DNA from: JAXMCI01 sp046349435
GTDB taxonomy: Bacteria; Pseudomonadota; Alphaproteobacteria; Dongiales; Dongiaceae
Direction: 5' to 3'
DNA length: 64,000 bases
Assembly (NCBI GenBank): GCA_046349435.1
Contig: JAXMCI010000007.1
Coordinates: 62,001-126,000, forward strand
The notes under the pieces are model-generated. The model worked only from the letters and a program-made list of their open reading frames with translations, was not told the DNA's origin and did not search any database. Of this stretch, positions 26,641 through 35,377 are shown in pieces. How positions within the stretch are numbered: the stretch's first letter is position 1; each line of letters opens with the position of its first letter. The translations under genes and the position numbers were made by a program.

Positions 26641-26778
26641 GCCGGCGCGGCGGCAGGGCGCGGCGGCAGGGCGCCGCCGCGAGCCTCCGCATCCCCGCCG
26701 CCGCCATGGCGCGCCGGCCGCGTTCCCGCTAGGCTCCTGCCGCCGCAGCCGAGAGCGGGCGCGGCGAGGAGGCGGAGA

Positions 26779-27084
26779 ATGGCGGGGTACGAGATCCGGC
26801 CCGAGGACCGGCTGTCGATCGACGAGTTCCGGCAGCAGCCGATCGGTCCGCACAGCCCCAATCTCCAGCGCATCCTCAACCGCATGCGCGGCGGGCCGAA
26901 TGCCGGCAAGTACTGCCTGATCTGCACCAGGCCGTTCGCCGAGTGGCAGCTGGCCCGGATGAGCGGCCGCCGCGGCGTGCCGCCGACGCCGATTCCCGGC
27001 GAGATCTTCACCGACCTCGCGGCCGCCGAGTGGGCCGTCTTCCGCCGCCGCTGGCGCGAGCTCACCGGCGAGGACATCAACTAG
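26779..27084 (+). CDS. Small protein, possible small subunit of the DMF amidohydrolase
   Basis: A 101-residue protein with no recognised domain. It has an acidic/amphipathic N-terminus, a KYCLICTRP Cys pair near residue 45, and a WxxxRRRWRELTGED C-terminal helix. It ends 11 bases before the N,N-dimethylformamidase-like gene. Characterised DMF amidohydrolases consist of a small and a large subunit encoded side by side, so this is a candidate small subunit, though no sequence motif proves it. The coding character (G/C-ending third positions) supports a real gene. Confidence 0.65.
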   Translation: MAGYEIRPEDRLSIDEFRQQPIGPHSPNLQRILNRMRGGPNAGKYCLICTRPFAEWQLARMSGRRGVPPTPIPGEIFTDLAAAEWAVFRRRWRELTGEDIN

Positions 27085-27095
27085 GGGCGACCGCG

Positions 27096-29339
27096 ATGAT
27101 GAGGCTGCTGGGCTATAGCGACCGGATCAGCGTCGCTCCGGGCGAGACGATCACCTTCATGGTCTCGGGCGACGGCGTGCCGCGCTATCGCGCGGAGATC
27201 GTGCGGCTGATCCATGGCGATGCCAACCCCGCCGGCCCAGGCTTCAAGGCCGAGCCGCTGCCCAGCGCGATCGACGGCAGCTACCCCGGCCGCCACCAGC
27301 CGATCGCCGCCGGCTCGGCGATCCTGGTGCCGCCCCATCCGGAGCTGGCGAGGTCGCGCAGCCTGTCCGGCACCGCCTGGATCTGGCCGACCCTGCTCGA
27401 GGCGGGACCGCAGGCGGTGCTCGGGCTCGGCGATCCCGCCGGGGGCAGCGGCTTCGTCCTCGGCATCGACCCGGCGGACGGCGTGACGCTCGATGTCGCC
27501 GGCGCCGACGGTCCGGTCCGGCTGGTCACCGGTCGAAGGCTGGTGCAGCGGCACTGGTACCTGATCGGCTTCAGCATCGACGTCGCGGCCGGCCGGCTGA
27601 CCCTGCTGCAGGAGCCGCTGCGCCGCTTCCCCCACACCGACGATGCCGGGCGGGCCGGACGCGCCGCCAGCGGCCTGCGGCCGGGCAGCGGGCAGCCGCT
27701 CGCCATCGCCAGGCGCCCCTGCCCGCGCGACGGCGGCCATGCCCACTACAACGGCAAGGTCGACAGCCCCCGCCTCTTCGCCGGGGCGCTGCCGGACGAC
27801 GCGCTGCTCCGCCTCGGCCGGATGCGGGAAGAGGAGCTGCCGGCGGGCGAGCTCGTCGCGGCCTGGGACCTGGCGCGCCAGACCACCGGCCTCACCGTCG
27901 TCGACGCCGGCCCGCACGGGCTCGACGGGCGCTGCGTCAACCTGCCGACCCGCGCCATGAAGGGCTGGCGCTGGACCGGCGAGGTGCTCGACTGGAAGCA
28001 GCGGCCCGACCATTACGGGGCGATCCACTTCCACGCCGACGACATCCACGACGCCGGCTGGCAGCCGGACTTCGCCTGGCAGGTGCCCGAAGGCACCCGC
28101 AGCGGCCTCTATTGCGCCCACCTCGCCTCGGCCGACGGTCTGCACGAGGATTATGTTCCGTTCTGCATCCGGCCGCCGCGCGGCCGCGCCACCGCCGACA
28201 TCGCTTTCCTGCTGCCGACCGCCAGCTACATGGCCTATGCCAACGACCACAACGCCATCGACGCCCAGGGCGCCGAGATGGTGATCGGCCGGCTGGTCGT
28301 GCTGCAGCCCAACGACCTCCATATCGACCGCCACCGCGAGCTCGGGCTGGCGCTCTACGACACCCACGCCGACGGCAGCGGCGTGTCGATCTCCTCACGG
28401 CTGCGCCCGATCCTCAACATGCGGCCGAAATTCTCCTCGTGGCTCGGCGCGGTCGGCTCCGGTCTCTGGCAGTTCAATGCCGACACCCACCTGACCGACT
28501 GGCTGGAGGCCAAGGGCTTCGCCTTCGACGTCATCACCGACGAGGACCTGCACGCCGAGGGCGCGGCGCTGCTCGAACCCTACCGCGTGATCCTCACCGG
28601 CACCCACCCGGAGTACCATTCGACTCCCATGTGGGACGCCATGCAGAGCTACCTCGATGGCGGCGGCCGGCTGATGTATCTCGGCGCCAATGGCTGGTAC
28701 TGGCGCATCGCCTGGCACAAGGAGGCGCCGGGAGCCATCGAGGTGCGCCGCGCCGAGGACGGCATCCGCACCTGGGAAGCCGAGCCCGGCGAGTACTACC
28801 AGGCCTTCGACGGGGCCTATGGCGGGCTGTGGCGGCGCAACGGCCGGCCGCCCAACGTCCTGCTCGGCATCGGCTTCACCGCCCAGGGCTTCGACCAATC
28901 GAGCTACTACCGGCGCCTGCCCGGCAGCTTCGACCCGCGGGCCGCCTTCATCTTCGAGGGGATCGGCGCCGAGGAGAGGATCGGCGATTTCGGCCTGGTC
29001 GGCGGCGGCGCCGCCGGCCTCGAGCTCGACCGCGTCGAGCCGCTGCTCGGCACCCCGCCGCACACGCTGCAGCTGGCCGCGTCCGAGAAGCACACCGACC
29101 TCTACCTGCTGGTGAACGAGGAGTTCGGCGTGACCACCCCGGACCTGTCGGGCTCGCAGAACCCCAAGGTCCGCGCCGACCTCGCCTTCTTCGAGACGCT
29201 GGCCGGCGGCGCGGTGTTCTCGGTCGGCTCGATCGCCTGGTGCGGCAGCCTCAGCCACGACGGCTACGACAACAACGTCTCCCGGATCACCGAGAACGTG
29301 CTGCGCCGCTTCAGCGACCCGACGCCGTTCGCGCGGTAG
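27096..29339 (+). CDS. N,N-dimethylformamidase beta-subunit-like amidohydrolase
   Basis: About 747 residues. The N-terminal half is beta-rich with LamG/concanavalin-like patches (GHAHYNGKVDSPRLFAG near 215-230), and the C-terminal half resembles a Rossmann-like glutaminase fold. Candidate iron ligands by analogy with characterised DMF amidohydrolases (two Tyr plus a Glu near a His) are Tyr378/Tyr381 (SYMAYAND), Tyr421 (LYDTH) and His504/Glu506 (GTHPEYHS). Known members cleave N-substituted formamides to an amine and formate. The physiological substrate here may differ. A double ATG follows a GGGGCGACC region. The small gene just upstream is a likely partner. Confidence 0.85.
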   Translation: MMRLLGYSDRISVAPGETITFMVSGDGVPRYRAEIVRLIHGDANPAGPGFKAEPLPSAIDGSYPGRHQPIAAGSAILVPPHPELARSRSLSGTAWIWPTLLEAGPQAVLGLGDPAGGSGFVLGIDPADGVTLDVAGADGPVRLVTGRRLVQRHWYLIGFSIDVAAGRLTLLQEPLRRFPHTDDAGRAGRAASGLRPGSGQPLAIARRPCPRDGGHAHYNGKVDSPRLFAGALPDDALLRLGRMREEELPAGELVAAWDLARQTTGLTVVDAGPHGLDGRCVNLPTRAMKGWRWTGEVLDWKQRPDHYGAIHFHADDIHDAGWQPDFAWQVPEGTRSGLYCAHLASADGLHEDYVPFCIRPPRGRATADIAFLLPTASYMAYANDHNAIDAQGAEMVIGRLVVLQPNDLHIDRHRELGLALYDTHADGSGVSISSRLRPILNMRPKFSSWLGAVGSGLWQFNADTHLTDWLEAKGFAFDVITDEDLHAEGAALLEPYRVILTGTHPEYHSTPMWDAMQSYLDGGGRLMYLGANGWYWRIAWHKEAPGAIEVRRAEDGIRTWEAEPGEYYQAFDGAYGGLWRRNGRPPNVLLGIGFTAQGFDQSSYYRRLPGSFDPRAAFIFEGIGAEERIGDFGLVGGGAAGLELDRVEPLLGTPPHTLQLAASEKHTDLYLLVNEEFGVTTPDLSGSQNPKVRADLAFFETLAGGAVFSVGSIAWCGSLSHDGYDNNVSRITENVLRRFSDPTPFAR

Positions 29340-29361
29340 CCGGCGCCGCCAGGAGGAGCCC

Positions 29362-30000
29362 ATGGCCGAGTACCTGCTCTACGGCTTCGCCCAGTCGGGC
29401 AACGCCTACAAGGCGGCGCTGATGCTGCAGCTCTGCGGCGCCGACTGGACGGTCCGCTTCGTCGATTTCTTCAACGGCGAGACGCGCACGCCGGAGTACC
29501 GCGCCATCAACGTCATGGGCGAGGTGCCGGTGCTGGAGCATGAGGGGCGCCGCCTCAGCCAGTCCGGCGTCATCCTGGACTACCTCGCCGAGCGGCTCGG
29601 CCGCTTCGGCCCGGCCGACGGCGAGGAGCGGCGCGAGATCCTGCGCTGGCTGCTGTTCGACAACCACAAGCTGACCAGCTACACGGCGACGTTGCGCTTC
29701 CTGCTGGCCTTCATGAAGACCGGCGAGACGCCGGTGACCGAGTTCCTGCGCGGCCGCATGCGCAACGCCCTGGGTGTGCTCGACCGGCATCTCGAGGGCC
29801 GCGACTTCGCGCTCGGCGCCCGGCCGACCATCGCCGACCTGTCGATGTGCGGCTACCTCTTCTGGCCGGAGGAATTCGGCGTCGACTGGGCGGAGTTCCC
29901 GCAGATCCAGGGCTGGCTCGCCCGCATCGCCGCCCTGCCCGGCTGGGTGCATCCCTACCAGCTGCTGCCGGGACATCCGCTGCCCCCGAAGCAGGCCTGA
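29362..30000 (+). CDS. Glutathione S-transferase family protein
   Basis: About 212 residues with an N-terminal thioredoxin-like domain (YGFAQSGNAYKAALML, where SGNAYK replaces the usual SPxxxK, and GEVPVLEHEGRRLSQSGVILDYLAE with the conserved cis-Pro and Glu/Ser pair) and an all-helical C-terminal domain with LGARPTIADLSMCGYL, the N-capping box motif. It is preceded by GGAGGAGCCC. It lies 22 bases after the amidohydrolase gene, suggesting co-transcription. A detoxification or isomerase role is possible; the substrate cannot be assigned. Confidence 0.92.
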   Translation: MAEYLLYGFAQSGNAYKAALMLQLCGADWTVRFVDFFNGETRTPEYRAINVMGEVPVLEHEGRRLSQSGVILDYLAERLGRFGPADGEERREILRWLLFDNHKLTSYTATLRFLLAFMKTGETPVTEFLRGRMRNALGVLDRHLEGRDFALGARPTIADLSMCGYLFWPEEFGVDWAEFPQIQGWLARIAALPGWVHPYQLLPGHPLPPKQA

Positions 30001-30075
30001 GCTCGCCGCCCTGGACGCCGGCGCCGGGTTGCGGTTTCCTTGCGCCAAGAAGCCTCGAGTGCCGGGGGAGGAGAG

Positions 30076-31593
30076 ATGCCCGCTTCGTTCGTCATCGGCG
30101 TCGACGCCGGCACCGAAGGGCTGCGCGCCGGCATCTTCGACCTCGCCGGCACGCCGCGCGCCTTCGCCGCCACCCCCTATCCCACCCGCTTCCCGCGGCC
30201 GAGCTGGGCCGAGCAGGATCCCGAGGACTGGTGGCAGGCGCTCGGCGCCTCGGTGCACAAGGCACTGGCCGAAGCCCGGCTGGCGCCGGCCGACATCGCC
30301 GCCATCGCCCTCGACACCACCTGCTGCAGCGTGGTCGCGCTCGACGCCGCGGGCCGCCCGCTCCGTCCGGCGCTGATCTGGATGGATGTGCGGTCGGCCG
30401 ACCAGGCCGAGCGCGTCGCCGCATCGGGCGACCCGGCGCTGGTCATCAATGCCGATGGCCGCGGCCCGGTCTCGGCCGAGTGGATGATCCCGAAGGCGCT
30501 GTGGATCAAGGAGAACGAGCCCGAGCTGTTCGCCGGCGCGGCCTATGTCTGCGAGTTCCAGGACTATCTCAACTTCCGCCTCACCGGCCGCATGGTGGCC
30601 AGCCTCAACAACGCCTCGGTGCGCTGGCACTACGACGGCCGCGGCGAAGGCTATGCCGCCGGCCTGCTGCGCCGGCTCGGCGCCGAGGCGCTGCTCGAGA
30701 AATGGCCGCGCGAGGTGGTGCCGCTCGGCGGCGTCTTCGGGGCGCTCACCGCCGAGGCTGCCGACCATCTCGGGCTGCCGCGCGGCCTGCCCGTCGCGCA
30801 GGGCGGCGCCGATGCCTTCATCGGGGTGATCGGGCTGGGCGTCGTCGATCCCGGCCGGCTGACGCTGATCACCGGCTCGTCGCACCTGCAGATCGGGCTC
30901 AGCGCCGCGCCCTTCCCCGGCGCCGGCATCTGGGGCACCTATCCCGACGCCGTGGTGCCCGGGCTGCACGTCGTCGAGGGCGGCCAGACCTCGACCGGCT
31001 CGGTTGTCGCCTGGCTGCGCAAGCTGGTCGGCGACGCCACCGGCTACGACGAGCTGAACCGCGCCGCCGCGGCGCTGCCGCCGGGCAGCGAGGGGCTGGT
31101 CGTGCTCGAGCATTTCCAGGGCAACCGTACGCCCTACACCGACCCGAACTCGCGCGGCGTGATCTCCGGCCTGACCTTGAAGCACGGGCCGGCGCATCTC
31201 TTCCGCGCCGTCATCGAGGGCGTGTGCTTCGGCACCGCCCTGATCCTCGAATCGATGCGCGGCGCGGGCTTCGCCCCGGCCGACATGACGATCTCCGGCG
31301 GCGCGGCGCGTTCCGAGCTGTGGCTGCAGATCCATGCCGACGTCGCCAACCTGCCGCTGGTGCTGACCCGCGTGCCGGAGGCGCCCTGCCTCGGCTCCGC
31401 CATCCTGGCGGCGGTCGGCGCCGGCATCCATCGCGACATCCCGGGCGCGGCGCGAGCGATGGTCCAGGTCGATCGCCGGATCGAGCCCGATCCGCAGCGA
31501 CACGCCGCCTACCGGCCGTTCTACGAGGCCTACAAGGAAACCTATGCCGCGCTAGCCCCGACCCTGCACCGGCAGGTCGCGGCGGCAGGCTGA
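30076..31593 (+). CDS. FGGY-family carbohydrate kinase
   Basis: About 505 residues with the two actin-like domains of FGGY kinases: VIGVDAGTEGLRAGIFDLAG (phosphate loop 1) at the N-terminus, DTTCCSVVALD, the substrate region WMDVRSADQAERV, then LITGSSHLQIGL and the second-domain nucleotide motif ISGGAARSELWLQIHADV. Members phosphorylate pentuloses or hexuloses, such as ribulose or xylulose. The ATG at 30076 follows GGGGGAGGAGAG. It precedes the PhyH dioxygenase by 21 bases. It may serve one of the two sugar-like importers in the window. Confidence 0.92.
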   Translation: MPASFVIGVDAGTEGLRAGIFDLAGTPRAFAATPYPTRFPRPSWAEQDPEDWWQALGASVHKALAEARLAPADIAAIALDTTCCSVVALDAAGRPLRPALIWMDVRSADQAERVAASGDPALVINADGRGPVSAEWMIPKALWIKENEPELFAGAAYVCEFQDYLNFRLTGRMVASLNNASVRWHYDGRGEGYAAGLLRRLGAEALLEKWPREVVPLGGVFGALTAEAADHLGLPRGLPVAQGGADAFIGVIGLGVVDPGRLTLITGSSHLQIGLSAAPFPGAGIWGTYPDAVVPGLHVVEGGQTSTGSVVAWLRKLVGDATGYDELNRAAAALPPGSEGLVVLEHFQGNRTPYTDPNSRGVISGLTLKHGPAHLFRAVIEGVCFGTALILESMRGAGFAPADMTISGGAARSELWLQIHADVANLPLVLTRVPEAPCLGSAILAAVGAGIHRDIPGAARAMVQVDRRIEPDPQRHAAYRPFYEAYKETYAALAPTLHRQVAAAG

Positions 31594-31614
31594 GCCGAAC
31601 AGGAGGACTCTTCG

Positions 31615-32469
31615 ATGGGCAAGCTGCTGTCCGAGGCCGAGCGCGAGCGCTACCGCGCCGACGGCTTCTTCCACCCGGTCACCGTGATGAGCCCGGCCGA
31701 GGCAGCCGGCTTCCGCGCCCGCGTGGAGGCGGCCGAGCGGCGCTACGGCGCGCTGCACTACGTGATCAAGCCGCACCTCGTGCTCGAGGTCGCCGACGAG
31801 ATCGCCCACCTGCCGAAGCTGCTCGACGCGGTCGAGGACTTGCTCGGCCCCGACCTGCTGCTGTGGGACGCGACCTTCATCGTCAAGGAGGCCGGCGCCC
31901 CGGCCTTCGTCAGCTGGCACCAGGACCTGACCTACTGGGGCCTCGACATGCCCGATCCCGACGACGTCGCCTCGGTCTGGCTGGCGCTGTCGCCGGCCAG
32001 CGTCGAGAGCGGGTGCATGCGCATGGTGCCGGGCAGCCACCGCCGCGGCCCGCTCGCCCATCACGAGACCCGCGACGCCGCCAACGTCCTGTCGCGCGGC
32101 CAGACCGTCGACCTCGACGAGGCGGCCGAGCGCGCCGTCGCCACGCCGCTGCAGCCGGGCCAGCTCTCGCTGCATCACGGCTGGACGCTGCACGCCTCCG
32201 GCCCGAACCGCTCGGCCGACCGGCGCATCGGCTTCAACATGAACTTCGTGCGGCCGCGGGTGCGCCAGGCCCGCCATCCCGGCGACTTCGCCATGCTGAT
32301 GCGCGGCGAGGACCGCTTCGGCCATTTCCGGCCGGAGCCGCGGCCGGCGGGCGACTACACGCCCGAGGCAACCGCGCTGCAGGCCGAGATCGCGCGGCTG
32401 CGCGGCGCCGAGATGGACCCCGCCTTCGCCGCCGGCCTGGTCAACCCGCAGGCCCGCGCCACGCCGTAG
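31615..32469 (+). CDS. Phytanoyl-CoA dioxygenase (PhyH)-family Fe(II)/2-oxoglutarate oxygenase
   Basis: About 284 residues with a PhyH-type double-stranded beta-helix. Likely Fe ligands are His102 and Asp104 (WHQDLTYW) with His193 (LHHGWTLHAS); Arg203/Arg204 (ADRRIGF), ten to eleven residues later, is positioned to bind 2-oxoglutarate. The spacing matches the human enzyme (His-x-Asp, a second His about 90 residues on, Arg 11 beyond). It hydroxylates an unknown substrate with O2. The gene closes a plus-strand run starting near 26779. Confidence 0.9.
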   Translation: MGKLLSEAERERYRADGFFHPVTVMSPAEAAGFRARVEAAERRYGALHYVIKPHLVLEVADEIAHLPKLLDAVEDLLGPDLLLWDATFIVKEAGAPAFVSWHQDLTYWGLDMPDPDDVASVWLALSPASVESGCMRMVPGSHRRGPLAHHETRDAANVLSRGQTVDLDEAAERAVATPLQPGQLSLHHGWTLHASGPNRSADRRIGFNMNFVRPRVRQARHPGDFAMLMRGEDRFGHFRPEPRPAGDYTPEATALQAEIARLRGAEMDPAFAAGLVNPQARATP

Positions 32470-32476
32470 CCGGCGC

Positions 32477-33415
32477 TCAGCCGGCGTCCGGCGCCCGCAG
32501 CCAGGCGCCGGCGTCGAGGATGGCGCGACGGGCCACGGCGGCGCATCCCGCCGCCTCGAGGAAGGCGTGGGTGGTGCCGAGATGCACGGTCGCCGAGCCG
32601 CGGTTGCCGGCGGCGCGCAGCCGCCCGGCCAGCGCCAGGTTCTCGTCGAGCAGCACGTCGGTGTCGGCGATCAGCAGCCGGGCCGGCGGCAGGCCGGCGA
32701 GATCGGCGTGGCAGGGCGAGGCCAGCGGATGGCGGCGCTGCGCCGGATCCGGCACGTAGTTCGCCCAGAACCACGCCATGCGCGGTCCGGTGAGCGGATA
32801 GGTGCCGTCGCCGAAGCGGGCATAGGAGGGCCGCTCCAGGTCGCAGTCATAGACGCCGTAGGCGAGCAGCAGCGCCTCCCCCGGATCGTCGCCGGCGTCG
32901 CGCAGCGCCAGCGCGCTGCCGAGCGCCAGGTTGGCCCCGGCGGAATCGCCGGCCAGCGCGATCCGGCCGGGATCGAGGCCGAGCGAGGCGCCATCGCGGC
33001 GCAGCAGCCGCACCAGGGCCGCGACATGCTCGATGGCCGCCGGAAACGGCGCCTCGGGCGCCAGCGGGTAGTCGACCCCGACCACCGCCCGCCCGCTTGC
33101 CGCGGCGAGCTCGCGCATCAGCCGGTCGTGGGTGTCGAGATCGAGCAGGGTCCAGCCGCCGCCATGGAGATAGACCAGCGCCGGAAGCGCCGGCGCCTCG
33201 ACGGGGCGCAGGATTCGAACCGTCAGCGGGCCGCGCCCGGTCTGCAGCCGGTGCTCGGTCCGCCGCGCCATCGCCGGGCCGCCTTCGTTGAGCGGCCGGC
33301 GGATCTCCGCCGCGCGGCGCCGCAGCTCGGGGAGCGGCAGCACCGCCGGATCCAGCCCCTGCCCGGCCGCGAGCAGCGCCTTGGCGAACCGTTCGATCTG
33401 CGGGTCGAGGATCAC
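32477..33415 (-). CDS. Alpha/beta hydrolase, hormone-sensitive-lipase family esterase
   Basis: About 312 residues with the HSL-family motifs: LVYLHGGGWTLLD (oxyanion HGGGW), GDSAGANLALG (nucleophile Ser), LLIADTDVLLDEN (acid region) and a C-terminal GTTHAFLEAAG histidine. The start is GTG overlapping the stop of the Ldh-type dehydrogenase (GTGA). It hydrolyses short esters or lactones. It is the third gene of the FadR operon and converges with the PhyH gene (7 bases apart). Confidence 0.9.
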   Translation of the reverse strand: MILDPQIERFAKALLAAGQGLDPAVLPLPELRRRAAEIRRPLNEGGPAMARRTEHRLQTGRGPLTVRILRPVEAPALPALVYLHGGGWTLLDLDTHDRLMRELAAASGRAVVGVDYPLAPEAPFPAAIEHVAALVRLLRRDGASLGLDPGRIALAGDSAGANLALGSALALRDAGDDPGEALLLAYGVYDCDLERPSYARFGDGTYPLTGPRMAWFWANYVPDPAQRRHPLASPCHADLAGLPPARLLIADTDVLLDENLALAGRLRAAGNRGSATVHLGTTHAFLEAAGCAAVARRAILDAGAWLRAPDAG

Positions 33416-34485
33416 GGCAGCAGCTCCTGGGCGACGCCGAGGCGCTCGCCGGCGCGGCGGATGCCGGCCAGGGTCTCCTCGTTGAGGGGAATCCCGTCGC
33501 CGCCGTAGCGGCGCTCGAGCTCGGCTTCGAGCAGGCCGGGCGGATAGAGCCGGTCCACGCCCTCGCGACGGCGGCTGTCCTGGATCTGGCGGCTGATCCG
33601 GTCGACCCGCGCCTTGAAGGCCGCCGGCGGCTGGAAGGCGGCGATGTCGACGGCCATGAAGAGATGGCCGTCCTCGCCCGCCTTCGGCCCGTCCACCATG
33701 TTGCCGAGTTCCGTGCCGTAGCTGGCGCCGGACAGCAGGGTCGACAGCATGCCCATCATGATCCCGAGCCCAACCCCCTTGTGCCCGCCGATCGGCTGGA
33801 TCAGCCCCTCCAGCGCCGCCGCCGCTTCGGTGGTCGGCCGCCCTTCCGCATCGTAGGCCCAGCCCTCCGGGATCGCATGTCCCTTCTGGTGGTAGACGCG
33901 GATCTTGCCGTGGGCCGTGGCGCCGAAGGCGATGTCGAGCACCACCGGCGGCTCCCGATCGGCCGGGATCGCTACCGCCAGCGGGTTGATGCCGACGATC
34001 TTCTCGACGCCGCCCCAGGGCGCCATGGTCGGCAGCGCATTGGTGGTGGCGATGCCGATCATGTCGTGCGGCAGGGCCTGGCAGGCCCAGTGATCCATCG
34101 CACCGCAGTGGTTGCTGCCGCGCACCGCCGCGGCCGCGATGCCGTGGCGGCGCGCCCGCTCGATCGCCGCCTGCATGGCGAAGGCGGCGGCGATCTGGCC
34201 CATGGCGTTGCCGCCGTCGACGACCAGCGCCGCCCCGCGCTCGCTCGCCAGCCGCGGCCGGCCGCGGGGATCGACCCCGCCGCGGGTCAGCTTCTCGACA
34301 TAGTCCGGCACGCGCAGCACGCCGTGCGAATGGATGCCGCGCTGGTCGGCCGAGGCGAGCGCGTCGGCGAGCAGCGCCGCATCCTCCGCCGCCATGCCGC
34401 AGGCGGCGAAGATCGCCGCCACGCCGCGGCGCAACGCGCCGGGCTCGATACGCTGCTCGGTCTCGCTGCCGGGATACTCGGCCAT
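33412..34485 (-). CDS. Ldh/malate-lactate dehydrogenase family oxidoreductase (PF02615 type)
   Basis: About 357 residues with the AllD/YlbC-type dehydrogenase hallmarks: an N-terminal SADQRGIHSHGVLRVPDYVEKL, ALVVDGGNAMGQIAA, SNHCGAMDHWA, TTNALPTMAPWGG and the IGGHKGVGLGIMMGMLSTLLSG block. Members are NAD(P)-dependent dehydrogenases for 2-hydroxy acids such as L-malate, ureidoglycolate, 2,3-diketogulonate or sulfolactate. Situated between FadR and the esterase, it probably oxidises an acid made from the imported compound of the adjacent operon. Confidence 0.92.
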   Translation of the reverse strand: MAEYPGSETEQRIEPGALRRGVAAIFAACGMAAEDAALLADALASADQRGIHSHGVLRVPDYVEKLTRGGVDPRGRPRLASERGAALVVDGGNAMGQIAAAFAMQAAIERARRHGIAAAAVRGSNHCGAMDHWACQALPHDMIGIATTNALPTMAPWGGVEKIVGINPLAVAIPADREPPVVLDIAFGATAHGKIRVYHQKGHAIPEGWAYDAEGRPTTEAAAALEGLIQPIGGHKGVGLGIMMGMLSTLLSGASYGTELGNMVDGPKAGEDGHLFMAVDIAAFQPPAAFKARVDRISRQIQDSRRREGVDRLYPPGLLEAELERRYGGDGIPLNEETLAGIRRAGERLGVAQELLP

Positions 34486-34521
34486 GGCTACCTGCTCCTT
34501 CCCCTGCGGGCGAGAGGGCCG

Positions 34522-35241
34522 CTACACGGCGACACGACGGCCCTGCCGCACCTTCCAATAGAGCTTCACCACCGCGTCGAGATGCTGCTGCATGGCCTGC
34601 TCGGCGGCGGCGGGATCGTGCGCGGCGATCGCCTCGTAGATCCTGGCGTGCGCGGCATAGGCCGCCTCGCCGGCGCCGCGCGCCTGGCCGGAGATGCCGC
34701 GCTGCTCGGTCAGCCACTCGACCACGGCGTTGTAGAGCGAGGTGAAGATCGGGTTGCCCGGAATCTCGGCGATCGCGTAGTGGAAGGCCACGTCGGTCCG
34801 CATGAACCGCGCATGGTCGCCGATCGACTCGCGATTGGCCTCGAGCGCCGCGCGCAGCCTGGCGAGGTCCGCCTCGGTGGCCCGCTGCGCGGCGATCCGC
34901 GCCAGACCGACCTCGAACAGGGCGCGCGCCTCCTGGAAGCGCTGCACGCCCCCCTCCTGGGCAAGAAGGAGGCGGGCGGCCCCCGACAGCTCCCCGACCA
35001 GCGCCTTGGCGGTGGGCGCGGTCACCCGCGAGCGCTCCCCGCTGCTCACCGTCACGAGACCCATGCGCTGCAGCGCGAGCATCGCCTCGCGCACGGCCGA
35101 GCGGCCGACCCCCAGCTCCTCCATCAGCTCGCGCTCCGCCGGCAGCTGATCGCCCGGCGCGTAGCGTCCCTCCCGGATCATCTCCTCGATGCGGAGCGCG
35201 ACCTCCTCATAGAGCTTGCGGCGGCGGATGGGTGTTGCCAT
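34522..35241 (-). CDS. GntR-family regulator, FadR subfamily
   Basis: About 239 residues. The N-terminal winged HTH runs from about 8 to 75 (YEEVALRIEEMIREGRYAPG, QLPAERELMEELGVGRSAVREAMLAL). The C-terminal all-helical FCD ligand domain has FHYAIAEIPGNPIF and HARIYEAI, which usually carry the metal-binding Asp/His residues. It is divergent from the binding-protein gene, with a candidate operator at 35265-35279. It likely represses both the dehydrogenase/esterase unit and the importer until a sugar acid effector binds. Confidence 0.92.
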   Translation of the reverse strand: MATPIRRRKLYEEVALRIEEMIREGRYAPGDQLPAERELMEELGVGRSAVREAMLALQRMGLVTVSSGERSRVTAPTAKALVGELSGAARLLLAQEGGVQRFQEARALFEVGLARIAAQRATEADLARLRAALEANRESIGDHARFMRTDVAFHYAIAEIPGNPIFTSLYNAVVEWLTEQRGISGQARGAGEAAYAAHARIYEAIAAHDPAAAEQAMQQHLDAVVKLYWKVRQGRRVAV

Positions 35242-35254
35242 GAGCAGTCGGGTT

Positions 35255-35285
35255 GTTGACCTATCAGACAGGCTGACAGTAGGAT
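35255..35285. promoter_or_regulatory. Candidate promoter and FadR-type operator between divergent units
   Basis: In the 136-base region between the regulator and binding-protein genes, TTGACC (35255-35260) and TAGGAT (35280-35285) form a rough sigma-70 pair (19-base spacing) for the importer. Between them lies an imperfect palindrome, CAGACAGGCTGACAG (35265-35279). The position between -35 and -10 fits GntR repression; promoter boxes are by eye. Confidence 0.4.
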
Positions 35286-35377
35286 AGCCGGGCCGGGTGG
35301 GGCGTCAAGCGGCCGTCCGCGCCCCACCCGAAGCAGGCTGCCGGCCGCGCCATCGAGAAGAGATGCGGGAGGAAGGG

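Noticed and set aside
24370..26853. Very long minus-strand open frame (827 codons) opposite the Wzc-like gene
   Set aside because: It is the high-GC mirror of a clearly conserved gene; its product is low-complexity Arg/Gly/His/Asp-rich with no domain.
29311..31503. 730-codon minus-strand open frame opposite GST and FGGY kinase genes
   Set aside because: Mirror of two well-supported genes; no recognisable domain or ribosome-binding site.
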